DNA from: Marinobacter sp. B9-2
Lineage (GTDB): Bacteria > Pseudomonadota > Gammaproteobacteria > Pseudomonadales > Oleiphilaceae
Assembly: GCA_003030785.1 (NCBI GenBank)
Contig: PYVH01000015.1
Coordinates: 1-46,516, forward strand
Direction: 5' to 3'
Length of the DNA: 46,516 nucleotides
The translations under genes and the position numbers were made by a program. A model generated the notes under the pieces. That model saw only the letters and a list, made by a program, of their open reading frames with translations, did not search any database and was not told the DNA's origin. Positions 14,754 through 22,435 of the stretch are shown here, piece after piece; the first letter of the stretch is position 1; the number at the start of each line of letters is the position of its first letter.

Positions 14754-15545
14754 TCAGCTCGACGCTGACACCCGATCAATAATCCCACACAACGCATCCA
14801 GTCCCTCCGTCAGCGCTGCCGGCCCCGGCTGAAGAATCAGCGGTGATTTAATCTCATACAGGTGGTTGTTTGCCACGGCTGGGATATCACGCCAACCGGG
14901 CCGATCGGCTACTTGCTCCGGGCGGAATTTACGCCCGCACCAGGAGCCGATGATGATGTCTGGTTTGCGCTGGATGACGTCTTCGGGGTTTTCGATGATG
15001 CGCTCCCTGGCACCGGGCTCGGCTGCCCGTTCCGGGAAGATATCCTCGCCACCGGCAATTCCGATCAGCTCTGACACCCAGCCTATTCCGGTGATCATCG
15101 GGTCGCCCCATTCCTCGAAGTAGACCCGGGGGCGATTTGGTTTCGCTCTTTCCGCTCTTATTCGGTCAATCCGGTCGGAGAGCGCCTGCGCGTAGGCGTC
15201 GGTTTGGTCCGCGAGGCCCAGCATGCCGCCAAGGGTTCGGATCATGGACAGGATTCCCGCCACGGTGCGTTGATTGAATATGTGCACGGCGACGCCGCTG
15301 CGCACCAGTTCGGCTGCGATGTCGGCCTGCATGTCTGAGAACCCCACCACCAGGTCTGGCTTCAGTTCCAGAATTTTCCCGATCTTCGCGGAGGTGAAGG
15401 CAGAGACCTTGGGCTTCTCCTTCCTGGCTCTCTCGGGCCGGACGGTAAATCCGGATATGCCGACGATGCGGTCCTCTGCGCCGATGGCGTAGAGGGTCTC
15501 TGTGGTTTCTTCGGTAAGGCAGACAATTCGCTGGGGATAATTCAT
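14754..15545 (-). CDS. cobalamin-binding (BtuF-like) protein without signal peptide
   Basis: A 263-residue protein of the metal-siderophore/cobalamin binding family. It starts MNYPQRIVCLTEETTETLYA and continues with KPKVSAFTSAKIGKILELKP, DLVVGFSDMQADIA, VYFEEWGDPMITG and DIIIGSWCGRKFRP. These are typical of BtuF-type single helical-backbone binding proteins that hand vitamin B12 to an ABC importer. No signal peptide is present, and no upstream start adds one, so it may be cytoplasmic or lack export. This is common for a subgroup of cobalamin-binding proteins. No transporter genes are adjacent. It is convergent with the HigBA unit. Confidence 0.8.
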   Translation of the reverse strand: MNYPQRIVCLTEETTETLYAIGAEDRIVGISGFTVRPERARKEKPKVSAFTSAKIGKILELKPDLVVGFSDMQADIAAELVRSGVAVHIFNQRTVAGILSMIRTLGGMLGLADQTDAYAQALSDRIDRIRAERAKPNRPRVYFEEWGDPMITGIGWVSELIGIAGGEDIFPERAAEPGARERIIENPEDVIQRKPDIIIGSWCGRKFRPEQVADRPGWRDIPAVANNHLYEIKSPLILQPGPAALTEGLDALCGIIDRVSASS

Positions 15546-15676
15546 CGGGGCACTATAACTCGGAAGCGGGGGATTTGCCCGTTGGCGGTGATTTCAGGAC
15601 CCCTGTTGGCCGTTCGTATGATCAGGTGACAACAAACTCCCGTATCTTCTTGAACAAACGATTACGGGAACAAAAA

Positions 15677-16117
15677 ATGAGTTTCAGCTTTATTGTTACG
15701 GGAAGGCAAACCATTCTGACGGTGGTGCTTTCGCTTATTACGTTGACTACTCACGGGGCGGACATGAACAAGCTGAGCGACTACCAGTGGAAAAACCGAC
15801 TCATTCTGGTTAAAGCCGAAGATGAGGATGCCAGCGAGATCGAAACACTCAGGAGTGCCGGGAGCGAAGTCGATGACCGTGATATTGTATGGTTTGTGCA
15901 CACTGGGTCAGACGTGGCTTCAAATCAAAAGTCTCTTTCGAGCAGTCTCGAGAGCGACGTCAGGGCTCTGCTTGAAGAGTCCCGTTCGGATGAGAAGGTA
16001 CTGTTGATAGGCAAAGACGGTGGTATCAAAAGCCGCGAGTCCAGCCTCGACCTTGATGCTATTTTCCGCCGTATCGACGCCATGCCCATGCGCATTCGCG
16101 AGATGCGCGCCAATTGA
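15677..16117 (+). CDS. DUF4174 family secreted protein
   Basis: A 146-residue protein. The N-terminal 30 residues are a signal peptide (FIVTGRQTILTVVLSLITLT, then THGAD). The mature part has the DUF4174 landmarks LSDYQWKNRLILV near its start, VLLIGKDGGIKSRESSLDLD, and the closing IFRRIDAMPMRIREMR. The fold is thioredoxin-like and the function unknown. It is probably periplasmic. The ATG at 15677 is chosen because it begins the signal peptide and follows GGGAA. The longer frame from 15575 adds an unlikely leader. Confidence 0.82.
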   Translation: MSFSFIVTGRQTILTVVLSLITLTTHGADMNKLSDYQWKNRLILVKAEDEDASEIETLRSAGSEVDDRDIVWFVHTGSDVASNQKSLSSSLESDVRALLEESRSDEKVLLIGKDGGIKSRESSLDLDAIFRRIDAMPMRIREMRAN

Positions 16118-16143
16118 AGCAGCACCAGCGAATGAATCCGAGA

Positions 16144-16170
16144 GAAAACCGGGAAAGACCTGTTTCCCGG
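16144..16170 (+). repeat. REP-like repeat with the best hairpin
   Basis: AACCGGGAAAGACCTGTTTC then CCGG. The arms CCGGGAAA (16149-16156) and TTTCCCGG (16163-16170) pair perfectly over 8 bp around GACCTG. This supports a true REP-type hairpin as the ancestral form of the family. Confidence 0.65.
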
Positions 16171-16260
16171 AGGATTAAACGGCATAGAATGCGCGCAAGA
16201 TATCGGCTTTGTGTTCATATGGCACCCAGATAACAAGCCCAGAGCTCCGCAGAGGTAACC

Positions 16261-17055
16261 TTGACGAATAAGCATTTTTTGGAAGGATTTTCGGCGCCGT
16301 TTTTTCTTGCGTTCCTGGTTGTATGCCTTGCTTTGCCTGGTGTCTCGATGGGGAGCAGCATTCTGACATTCGCGTTCGGGGAAAAATCACCGCCTTACAG
16401 TTACTCGCTTGACGACAGGGCTACCGGGCTGTTTCCGGATTTGGTGCAGCTGACGTTCAGGTTTATCCCCGGCTTTACCACGGAACATGTGGCGGTGCCC
16501 TGGGCCAGGGCGCAGTACAACGTGCGACTGGGCCTTACCGATGGCCTGCTCACGTATCCGTCGGAGGAGCGACAGGAATACGCCATCTTTTCAGCCGAGC
16601 CACTCTTCACGCAGAACTTTGGCCATCTGGTTTACTCGGCTGACAACCCCAACATAGACCTGATCGAATCGGCTACCAGCTTTGCTGAATTGTCCAGTCT
16701 GACGGTGATCGTTGAAAGGGGCTCCCAATGGGAAGAGGACAATATTCCCGGCTATCTGGAGCGCGAGCCGGGCCGGGACATGAAAGCGATGATGCATCTT
16801 CTTATGCTGCGGGAGGCCGGCGATTTCATGGTGCAGCCCGCTGAAGACGCCCGATTTATTGCTCGACAACTGGGCTATTCGAAGAAGCTGAAGGTTCGCA
16901 AGGTTGATTTTATTCCGAATTCCCGGACCCCTTTCCACATTGGCGTTTCGCGGCAGCTTCCGTCCGCTATGGAGGTGATCAATCAGGTTGATGCTGTCAT
17001 GCAGAACCCTGAATACCAATTGCAACGGAACACGTTAATCGAAAGTTATCGGTAA
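16261..17055 (+). CDS. periplasmic solute-binding family 3-like protein, TTG start
   Basis: A 264-residue protein with an N-terminal signal peptide (PFFLAFLVVCLALPGVSMGS). A family 3 solute-binding domain follows: LTFAFGEKSPPYSYSLDDRA, then GLFPDLVQLTF, WARAQYNVRLGLTDGLLTYP and ERQEYAIFSAEPLFTQNF. These proteins usually bind amino acids or act as sensors. No ABC permease is adjacent, so it may be an orphan of the kind widespread in marine gammaproteobacteria. The start is TTG with AGAGGTAA upstream. A REP-like repeat follows 7 bases after the stop. Confidence 0.72.
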   Translation: MTNKHFLEGFSAPFFLAFLVVCLALPGVSMGSSILTFAFGEKSPPYSYSLDDRATGLFPDLVQLTFRFIPGFTTEHVAVPWARAQYNVRLGLTDGLLTYPSEERQEYAIFSAEPLFTQNFGHLVYSADNPNIDLIESATSFAELSSLTVIVERGSQWEEDNIPGYLEREPGRDMKAMMHLLMLREAGDFMVQPAEDARFIARQLGYSKKLKVRKVDFIPNSRTPFHIGVSRQLPSAMEVINQVDAVMQNPEYQLQRNTLIESYR

Positions 17056-17061
17056 CGCGGC

Positions 17062-17085
17062 GAAAACCGGGACAGATCTATTTTC
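17062..17085 (+). repeat. REP-like repeat copy
   Basis: GAAAACCGGGACAGATCTAT then TTTC, directly after the stop of the solute-binding gene. Confidence 0.75.
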
Positions 17086-17156
17086 GATATGCCATGGTTT
17101 TCCGGACGGTAAATGCGTCCCGGGGTTCACGATCTATAATATACATAGGCCCTGAT

Positions 17157-17447
17157 ATGAATTTGGATAAAGCAAAGAAGCGTATCGCAAAGCAGGTTAA
17201 GAAGGGCTTTCATGGCTATCCGTTGGTTTCGCTCGAATACTTTGGTAAAACGCCGGATTCAGCCAGCGAGGTTGTTATTTCATTTACCGAGGAAGAGGGC
17301 GCGGAACCCCAGAAGCAAACGTTTGTAAGTGGCGGTGATGCCCGGGAAGATGAAACGATTCAATCCACCCTCGTGAAAATTATTGAGCGGGCGGATGCCA
17401 AAACAGTGGCTGAGGTCGACGGCATTTCGACTCTCAATGTTTCGTGA
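17157..17447 (+). CDS. conserved hypothetical protein (96 aa)
   Basis: A 96-residue soluble protein starting MNLDKAKKRIAKQVKKGFHG with a core LVSLEYFGKTPDSASEVVIS, then FTEEEGAEPQKQ and DAREDETIQSTLVKIIERAD. It resembles a small family of uncharacterised proteins known from memory by the pattern YFG...EEGAE...DVRxDExI. There are no catalytic motifs and no cysteines. The ATG at 17157 is preferred. The track-length start at 17094 lies inside the flank of the REP-like repeat. Confidence 0.6.
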   Translation: MNLDKAKKRIAKQVKKGFHGYPLVSLEYFGKTPDSASEVVISFTEEEGAEPQKQTFVSGGDAREDETIQSTLVKIIERADAKTVAEVDGISTLNVS

Positions 17448-17532
17448 AAGGCCGCTGTCACTGGTCCGGTTGGTTCCGATGATGGTTGAAGGTGGGTGAG
17501 ACTGGCTGGCAGCAAAGGAAAGGAGCGCTGTT

Positions 17533-18840
17533 ATGCAGGAAACGTCTACCAGCGAGCTGATCGCACGGGTTGCTGAACCCATTGAGGATCTCGAGTCAGA
17601 CAATATGGACCGGTTGCTCGAACGGGTCGGCGACGCCCGCATCGTGCTGATTGGCGAAGCCTCCCATGGCACTTCAGAATTTTACCGGTATCGGGCCCGG
17701 ATAACCCAGGCGCTGATCAAGCAGAAAAACTTTGGTTTTGTGGCGGTTGAAGCCGACTGGCCTGATGCGGCGCGGATTGACCACTACGTTCGCGATATGA
17801 AGACACCGCCCGCTGAATGGACGGCGTTCACCCGGTTTCCAACCTGGATGTGGCGTAACGAGGAGGTCCGCGAATTTGTGGATTGGCTCCGCGAACACAA
17901 CGCCGGTATCAAGGTGCCGGAGCAGCAAGTGGGCTTTTACGGCCTGGATCTATACAGTCTGTTTACCTCCATCGACGCCGTGCTCGGCTACCTCGAAGAC
18001 GTGGACGAGGAGACGGCAGCCATTGCGCGCGAGCGATACAGCTGCCTGGCGCCGTTTCAGTCAGACCCGGTGACCTATGGCCGGGCCACGCTGACCGGGC
18101 GCCACCGTGAGTGTGAAGAGGATGTGGTGAGCATGCTCACCGACCTGCTCAATAAGCGCCTGAAGTACACGGAACAGGATGGATCCCGTTTTATGGACGC
18201 GGTCCAGAATGCTCGCCTTGTTGTCAATGCGGAGCGTTATTACCGCAGCATGTACAGTGGCTACAGCGATTCCTGGCATCTGCGGGACCAGCACATGTTC
18301 GACACGCTCGAGGCACTTTTATCCTACGGCGGTGAGAACAGCAAAGTGGTGGTCTGGGAGCATAACTCTCACGTTGGTAACGCCCGCGCGACCGACATGC
18401 TTGTTCGCGGGCAGTACAATGTCGGGCAGCTGTGCCGGGAAGCCTACGGCGACCAGGCCTACCTGATCGGCTTTGGCACTCACACCGGCACAGTGGCCGC
18501 AGCATCAGACTGGGGCGATCCGATGGAGATCAAGCAGGTTCAGCCTTCGCTCACCGGTAGCTGGGAACGACTATGCCATGAAAGCCGGGTGCCGGCGTTC
18601 AGGTTGCCACTGCGACACCCCGGTTCTGATAGTTTGGATACGCGTCTGCACGACAGGCGACTGGAACGGGCGATCGGGGTGATCTACCGCCCGGAAACCG
18701 AGCGCCAGAGCCACTACTTCCTGGCACAGCTGGCCGGGCAATTCGACGAATACATCTGGTTTGACCGCACTGAGGCGGTCACGCCCCTGAAGACCGAAAC
18801 CTTGCGCGGAGTGCCGGACACCTATCCGTTCGGGCTGTGA
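17533..18840 (+). CDS. erythromycin esterase family protein
   Basis: A 435-residue protein. Landmarks of the erythromycin-esterase/EreA-like fold are VLIGEASHGTSEFYRYRARI (about 38-57), FVAVEADWPDAARID, VGFYGLDLYSLFTSI and KVVVWEHNSHVGNARATDM. These contain the His and Glu residues that form the active-site cleft. Real Ere enzymes hydrolyse macrolide lactones. Most chromosomal relatives have unknown substrates, so resistance should not be assumed. GGAAAGGAG precedes the ATG. It stands alone. Confidence 0.88.
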   Translation: MQETSTSELIARVAEPIEDLESDNMDRLLERVGDARIVLIGEASHGTSEFYRYRARITQALIKQKNFGFVAVEADWPDAARIDHYVRDMKTPPAEWTAFTRFPTWMWRNEEVREFVDWLREHNAGIKVPEQQVGFYGLDLYSLFTSIDAVLGYLEDVDEETAAIARERYSCLAPFQSDPVTYGRATLTGRHRECEEDVVSMLTDLLNKRLKYTEQDGSRFMDAVQNARLVVNAERYYRSMYSGYSDSWHLRDQHMFDTLEALLSYGGENSKVVVWEHNSHVGNARATDMLVRGQYNVGQLCREAYGDQAYLIGFGTHTGTVAAASDWGDPMEIKQVQPSLTGSWERLCHESRVPAFRLPLRHPGSDSLDTRLHDRRLERAIGVIYRPETERQSHYFLAQLAGQFDEYIWFDRTEAVTPLKTETLRGVPDTYPFGL

Positions 18841-18896
18841 GGCCCGGCTCGCCTTTTTTCACGCCGATGGGTGGGGCTCGGGGTCATAGGTCAGGG

Positions 18897-19337
18897 TTAT
18901 TGGCCTTGCAGCTGTCCCACATAGGCGCTGATAAAGGCTGTTTCCTGAAAGGCCTTCAGACCCGTCTCGGCAAACGCAATGGGCAGCGGGTTGGCTGCCA
19001 AGGTGGACTTGATCAGGGCCGGGGGCAGCAGGGTCACCGTCAGTTCAATACCGGTGATCAGTTGAATGGCCGCTTCCATTTTAAAGCTGATGGCGCCACC
19101 GGCAAATTTGCCCTTGGGCATCCGCTCCTTGATCGCCACATGGGTGACCCCGTACTCGGCCATTAACGCCGCAAAGGCTGCCTGGAACCGCTGCAGGTCT
19201 TCACGGCTATGGTTTTTGGGCAGGGAGAGCTTGCGCACCTTGCACTCCGGCAGGTTGAACTGCCCCCTGTCCATATTCAGCAAACACACCACCGCATCGC
19301 TGCCAGTGAGCTCAACCCCGCAAATAATCATAGCCAT
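18897..19337 (-). CDS. DUF3010 family protein
   Basis: A 146-residue protein from the start at 19337 (MAMIICGVELTGSDAVVCLL). It continues with YGVTHVAIKERMPKGKFAGG and TLLPPALIKSTLAANPLPIA, the DUF3010 pattern found in marine gammaproteobacteria. The opening strand and GVELTGSDAVV resemble an RNase H-like/actin-like fold, but no activity is known. It lies 23 bases downstream of the SEC-C gene on the same strand, so the two probably form an operon. Confidence 0.82.
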   Translation of the reverse strand: MAMIICGVELTGSDAVVCLLNMDRGQFNLPECKVRKLSLPKNHSREDLQRFQAAFAALMAEYGVTHVAIKERMPKGKFAGGAISFKMEAAIQLITGIELTVTLLPPALIKSTLAANPLPIAFAETGLKAFQETAFISAYVGQLQGQ

Positions 19338-19360
19338 TGCCCTCTTTGCGCCCGTTGCTG

Positions 19361-19705
19361 TCAGCCACAGCACTTCTTGAATTTGAGTCCGCTACCGCAG
19401 GTGCAGACGTCGTTGCGGGAGGGCGGTTTTACCGTGGTAACCGTCCCGCCTTTATTCAGCAGAGCGGTGAGCTCGTTGATGGATTCAACGGCGCCCTCGC
19501 GGGTATCAACCGAAATAGTTGCGTGCAGTTTCGCCCCGGCCACCTGTGTCTCAACTTCCTGCTTGCGCGCTTCACTGGTAACCACCAGCGTTAGCGGATA
19601 TTTCCTGCTGCCACTCTTCTGGCTGGCGTTGGTCTGAAACCCGCCGTAAGTGGTGTGGTGCTGGCGTGCGTCCTGCCGGCCCTTGAAGAAAAATTTGTCT
19701 GACAT
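19361..19705 (-). CDS. SEC-C motif metal-binding protein (PBPRA1643-like)
   Basis: A 114-residue protein that starts MSDKFFFKGRQDARQHHTTY and ends with the SEC-C zinc motif NDVCTCGSGLKFKKCCG (Cys 101-113). The SEC-C motif is found at the tail of SecA and in many small proteins. The N-terminal pattern FFFKGRQDARQ marks the PBPRA1643 group. The role is unknown. It is first in a probable two-gene operon with DUF3010. Confidence 0.82.
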   Translation of the reverse strand: MSDKFFFKGRQDARQHHTTYGGFQTNASQKSGSRKYPLTLVVTSEARKQEVETQVAGAKLHATISVDTREGAVESINELTALLNKGGTVTTVKPPSRNDVCTCGSGLKFKKCCG

Positions 19706-19805
19706 GCTGATATCCTGATGGGAAGAATACCCGAGCTACTGCCGGGGGGAGTCTTTTAGCATGGTTGCGGGAGCGGCGATATAGGGAGATATAATTTCCT
19801 GAGTC

Positions 19806-19843
19806 GAGAAAGCTGGGACCGTGAAAGCCGGGACAGATTTATC
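19806..19843 (+). repeat. REP-like repeat, doubled copy
   Basis: A half copy (GAGAAAGCTGGGACC) is followed by GTGAAAGCCGGGACAGATTT then ATCAC. It lies 40 bases before the phosphodiesterase start, in its leader. Confidence 0.65.
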
Positions 19844-19883
19844 ACTTGGGTTCACAGGCAAGCCAGCATCATTGAGGAATAGA

Positions 19884-20351
19884 ATGGGCGTAAGTATGCA
19901 AATCGGAGTGATCGCAGACACTCACAGCAAAATGCGGCCCGAAGCCCTGGAGGTTTTGAAAGGCTCCGATCTGATCCTCCATGCCGGTGACGTGGGCCGG
20001 GACGAGGTTCTGGAAGCGCTGGAGGCGATCGCCCCCTTGGTTGCGATCCGTGGCAATATCGACAAAACAGGTCGCGCGGCCACTCTCCCCGATGTTAAGG
20101 ACCTGGAATTCCTCGGCCACTCCTTCTACATGCTCCACGACGTCAAAACTCTCGACACGGAGCCGCAGGGCCGTTACCGCGTGGTCATCGCTGGCCATTC
20201 CCACAAACCCCGTAACGAGTGGGTTGGCGATGTGCTTTATTTCAATCCAGGTGCCGCCGGGCCCCGGCGCTTTACGCTGCCGATCACGGTGGGGCGGCTG
20301 CAGGTGAGCGAAGATGGTGTGGTGGGTGAGATTATTGAGCTGCCGGTTTGA
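19884..20351 (+). CDS. YfcE/MJ0936 family metallophosphoesterase
   Basis: A 155-residue protein with the full set of calcineurin-like phosphoesterase motifs: IGVIADTHSKM (DxH), ILHAGDVGR (GD), AIRGNIDK (GN) and VIAGHSHKP (GHxH). Most characterised relatives hydrolyse phosphodiesters with Mn2+. The substrate here is unknown. The ATG at 19884 has GAGG 6 bases upstream. A second ATG (19896) begins MQIGVIAD and is also possible. The longer frame from 19821 runs through a REP-like repeat and is rejected. Confidence 0.87.
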   Translation: MGVSMQIGVIADTHSKMRPEALEVLKGSDLILHAGDVGRDEVLEALEAIAPLVAIRGNIDKTGRAATLPDVKDLEFLGHSFYMLHDVKTLDTEPQGRYRVVIAGHSHKPRNEWVGDVLYFNPGAAGPRRFTLPITVGRLQVSEDGVVGEIIELPV

Positions 20352-20391
20352 TCGCTACAGCGGTGACCCCGTACTTGGCCAATTCGCTATT

Positions 20392-20883
20392 TCATAGACA
20401 GGCCTGAACCTCGTCACCTAGAGCCACCTCGCCGCTTTCAACCACCCGCGTTGTGATTCCCCCGTGCCCGCGCATGGCGTTGTAACCGCCGGGTCCCAGT
20501 GACGTTTCCATTTTGCTGCAGGGATGGCAGAGGCCGGTGTATTCCAGCACCACATTGCCGATTCGGAATTGCTTGCCCTTCAGGGCCAGCAGGTTCAGGC
20601 CAGACACCACAATGTTGCGTCGGAAAACCTCGGGTGCGATGGCTTCACGTTGAAGGCAGGACGCAATGGCATGCAGGTGTTCTTGCTGGATCAGGGTTAC
20701 CTGCCGTTTGCTGGTTTCGCGACCCTTGAATCGGTCGCCCTCCAGGCCCTTGCCAGGGGTTATCGCGACGCTATCGAGCGCCTGCATTGGCTCACCGCGT
20801 GCGGGCCGGATTCCAATCCATTCCACGCGACCGCATTGGGGGAGGGTGTCTAGCAGGATTTGAAGTGGGGTTGGTTCAGACAT
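20392..20883 (-). CDS. MOSC domain protein
   Basis: A 163-residue protein with a MOSC fold, related to the molybdenum cofactor sulfurase C-terminus. Landmarks are ITPGKGLEGDRFKG near the start, KRQVTLIQQEHLHAI, EVFRRNIVVSGLNLLALKG and the cysteine-bearing YTGLCHPCSKME. Such proteins bind or transfer a sulfur or molybdopterin ligand, like YiiM/YuaD. The start at 20883 (MSEPTPLQ) is chosen. A start 18 bases upstream is possible. Confidence 0.87.
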   Translation of the reverse strand: MSEPTPLQILLDTLPQCGRVEWIGIRPARGEPMQALDSVAITPGKGLEGDRFKGRETSKRQVTLIQQEHLHAIASCLQREAIAPEVFRRNIVVSGLNLLALKGKQFRIGNVVLEYTGLCHPCSKMETSLGPGGYNAMRGHGGITTRVVESGEVALGDEVQACL

Positions 20884-20975
20884 CGGCGCTCGCTCGTACA
20901 CAGAGGTGAAACAGCTTCGGCCTGTCCGTATTCAGCAGAATCACCACGCTTTTGCGGTAGAGGATATCGGGTTCG

Positions 20976-21266
20976 CTATGCTGAAGTACGACCATTTTCA
21001 GTGGTCTCGAGCCTGACAGTAAAGCCACAGGCAGCAGCATATTTAGTGAGAGTGCTCCAGCTGGGATTGCTTTTGCCACGCTCAAGCCTGGAAACGTTGC
21101 TTTTATTTGTCCCAAGTTTTTTTGCGACATCTTCCTGTGTCAGGCCTGCTTTCGTCCTCATAGTTATCAATTGATCAATCAGGCTGAATTCTTCTTCGAG
21201 AGCATCGTATTCTTTGCGAACCTCAGGATGCTCCAGTGCTTTTTGCTTGAATGTCTTGAAGTTCAT
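20976..21266 (-). CDS. Xre-type antitoxin (HigA-like)
   Basis: A 96-residue protein. A leader helix (HPEVRKEYDALEEEFSLIDQ) is followed by a Cro/C1 helix-turn-helix: TKAGLTQEDVAKKLGTNKSN then VSRLERGKSNPSWSTLTKYA. Its ATG overlaps the toxin stop (ATGA, 21263-21266). It should neutralise the toxin and repress from the palindrome at 21608-21625. Confidence 0.87.
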   Translation of the reverse strand: MNFKTFKQKALEHPEVRKEYDALEEEFSLIDQLITMRTKAGLTQEDVAKKLGTNKSNVSRLERGKSNPSWSTLTKYAAACGFTVRLETTENGRTSA

Positions 21267-21586
21267 AGTTTTTTGACCTCCCTCAAACGCTCTTTGGCGA
21301 GCTCCAGGTCTTTCTTTGGTATTTTCTGACCCTTCTTCACAAACACATGCAGGATGATGATTCGTTTACCCTGCATGTAGCAGAAGAGTCTTCTACCAAT
21401 TCCCTCTTTGGCCTTTGCGCGAATCTCGAAAAGCTCATCACCCAGTGACTTCGTGTGTGGCTCTCCAAGGTTGGCCCCGTGTTTCTCCATTAATTCCATC
21501 AACCGGATCATTCGCGCTTGAATCCTGGGCGGCATCTGGGCCAGCTCTTGATCTACTTTCCCGTAGAGTTCAATTTCCCAATCCAT
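21263..21586 (-). CDS. RelE/HigB-type toxin
   Basis: A 107-residue toxin of the phage-derived Gp49-like HigB group. It starts MDWEIELYGKVDQELAQMPP and has SLGDELFEIRAKAKEGIGRR, LFCYMQGKRIIILHVFVKKG and KIPKKDLELAKERL. This is the complete family core with its basic active-site residues. The start at 21586 is preferred over 21601. It is translationally coupled to the antitoxin gene. Confidence 0.87.
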   Translation of the reverse strand: MDWEIELYGKVDQELAQMPPRIQARMIRLMELMEKHGANLGEPHTKSLGDELFEIRAKAKEGIGRRLFCYMQGKRIIILHVFVKKGQKIPKKDLELAKERLREVKKL

Positions 21587-21607
21587 GGGTGCTCCTTGCA
21601 CTTTAGT

Positions 21608-21625
21608 GTTATCATATACGATAAC
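21608..21625 (-). promoter_or_regulatory. palindromic operator of the HigBA-type pair at 21263-21586
   Basis: GTTATCATATACGATAAC has perfect 6-bp arms (GTTATC/GATAAC) and lies 21 bases upstream of the toxin start. The AT-rich centre could include the -10 box. Confidence 0.6.
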
Positions 21626-21640
21626 CTTGGTGCTTGGGAA

Positions 21641-21991
21641 ATGTGTTTGGGAGCTTTGATCGCCATCGCACCGTCAATTGCTGAGTCACTTGCCCGCAAG
21701 GAGTGGGAGAAAGTTGGAATTTTCAGCCAACTGGAATTAATGAAACGCTGTTTTGCGCGGAGCCCCGAAATGATCAAGCCCAGTTGTTACAGCTGTCGGA
21801 AAAAGTTTGAGCCGTCTGAACTGAGGGTTTCTTACTCAAAAAACTATTGTGAGAATTGCGGCGTCGGGCTGTTTGGTGAGGATTACGCCCGTTTCGCCAG
21901 AAAGCCCGCCCCATCTACCCAGAAGAACCTGGCTGTTCATGTTGCCGTGCTTCTTTCTTGTATCGCGGGCCTGCTGTTATGGCTTTATTGA
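21641..21991 (+). CDS. zinc-ribbon protein with a C-terminal membrane anchor
   Basis: A 116-residue protein. The middle has a zinc ribbon, SCYSCRKKFE and NYCENCGVGL (two CxxC pairs). The C-terminus is a membrane helix (LAVHVAVLLSCIAGLLLWLY). It may be a tail-anchored protein with its ribbon in the cytoplasm. The family is unknown. The start is uncertain: ATG 21641 lies just after the divergent toxin promoter and no strong ribosome site is seen. A hairpin with a T-run follows. Confidence 0.5.
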   Translation: MCLGALIAIAPSIAESLARKEWEKVGIFSQLELMKRCFARSPEMIKPSCYSCRKKFEPSELRVSYSKNYCENCGVGLFGEDYARFARKPAPSTQKNLAVHVAVLLSCIAGLLLWLY

Positions 21992-22038
21992 AAAGGTGAA
22001 CAATGGGAACCGTAGAAACCGTAAGAAAACGCTTATAT

Positions 22039-22059
22039 AGACGTTAAACTACGTCTTTT
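22039..22059 (+). terminator. hairpin terminator between convergent small genes
   Basis: AGACGT (22039-22044) pairs with ACGTCT (22051-22056) and is followed by TTTT. It serves the zinc-ribbon gene upstream and overlaps the end of the minus-strand gene at 22058. Confidence 0.5.
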
Positions 22060-22225
22060 AGCCTCCTTTTTTGAATTTTGCTTTGCAATTGCCGCTCATG
22101 CACATCGTACAGTAGTGCTCACGGTCCTCGTGTTTGGTGCCCTCTGCGATAGTGATGCCGCAACCGTTGCAGAGCAGTACAGCAACGTCTCCTTTTACTT
22201 CTACAGCTGCGTGTTCGTAGTTCAT
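22058..22225 (-). CDS. small zinc-ribbon protein (55 aa)
   Basis: The minus strand encodes 55 residues: MNYEHAAVEVKGDVAVLLCN, then GCGITIAEGTKHEDREHYCT and MCMSGNCKAKFKKGG. Two CxxC pairs (C19/C22 and C39/C42), plus C47, indicate one zinc ribbon. GGAG lies 8 bases before the ATG. It is short but has good codon structure and a ribosome site. No family is recognised. It is convergent with another zinc-ribbon gene. Confidence 0.6.
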   Translation of the reverse strand: MNYEHAAVEVKGDVAVLLCNGCGITIAEGTKHEDREHYCTMCMSGNCKAKFKKGG

Positions 22226-22435
22226 AAAAAACTCCGTTCGGGACTTGTGGTGTTACCGTGGTATTACGATATCCGCGTCGGGTCAGACCGCTGTAGGCGA
22301 TGACTCTTTGCGCGCTGGAGCCGAAACTGGCAAAACACTTTTTTCGTCATTCCAGAACTTCCGGCCAGTTTGCGTTGGTTTGCCGAATGAAATCATCAGC
22401 GTCCTTCAGGGTGGCCCGCATCCTTGAAGCACAGG

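Noticed and set aside
17533-18840. Macrolide resistance gene
   Set aside because: The erythromycin esterase family is broad and most chromosomal members have not been shown to act on macrolides; only the family is called.
20361-20382. GGTGACCCCGTACTTGGCCA nearly repeats a stretch of the DUF3010 gene at 19143
   Set aside because: Only about 20 bases match with no extended similarity on either side, so a decayed second copy cannot be supported.
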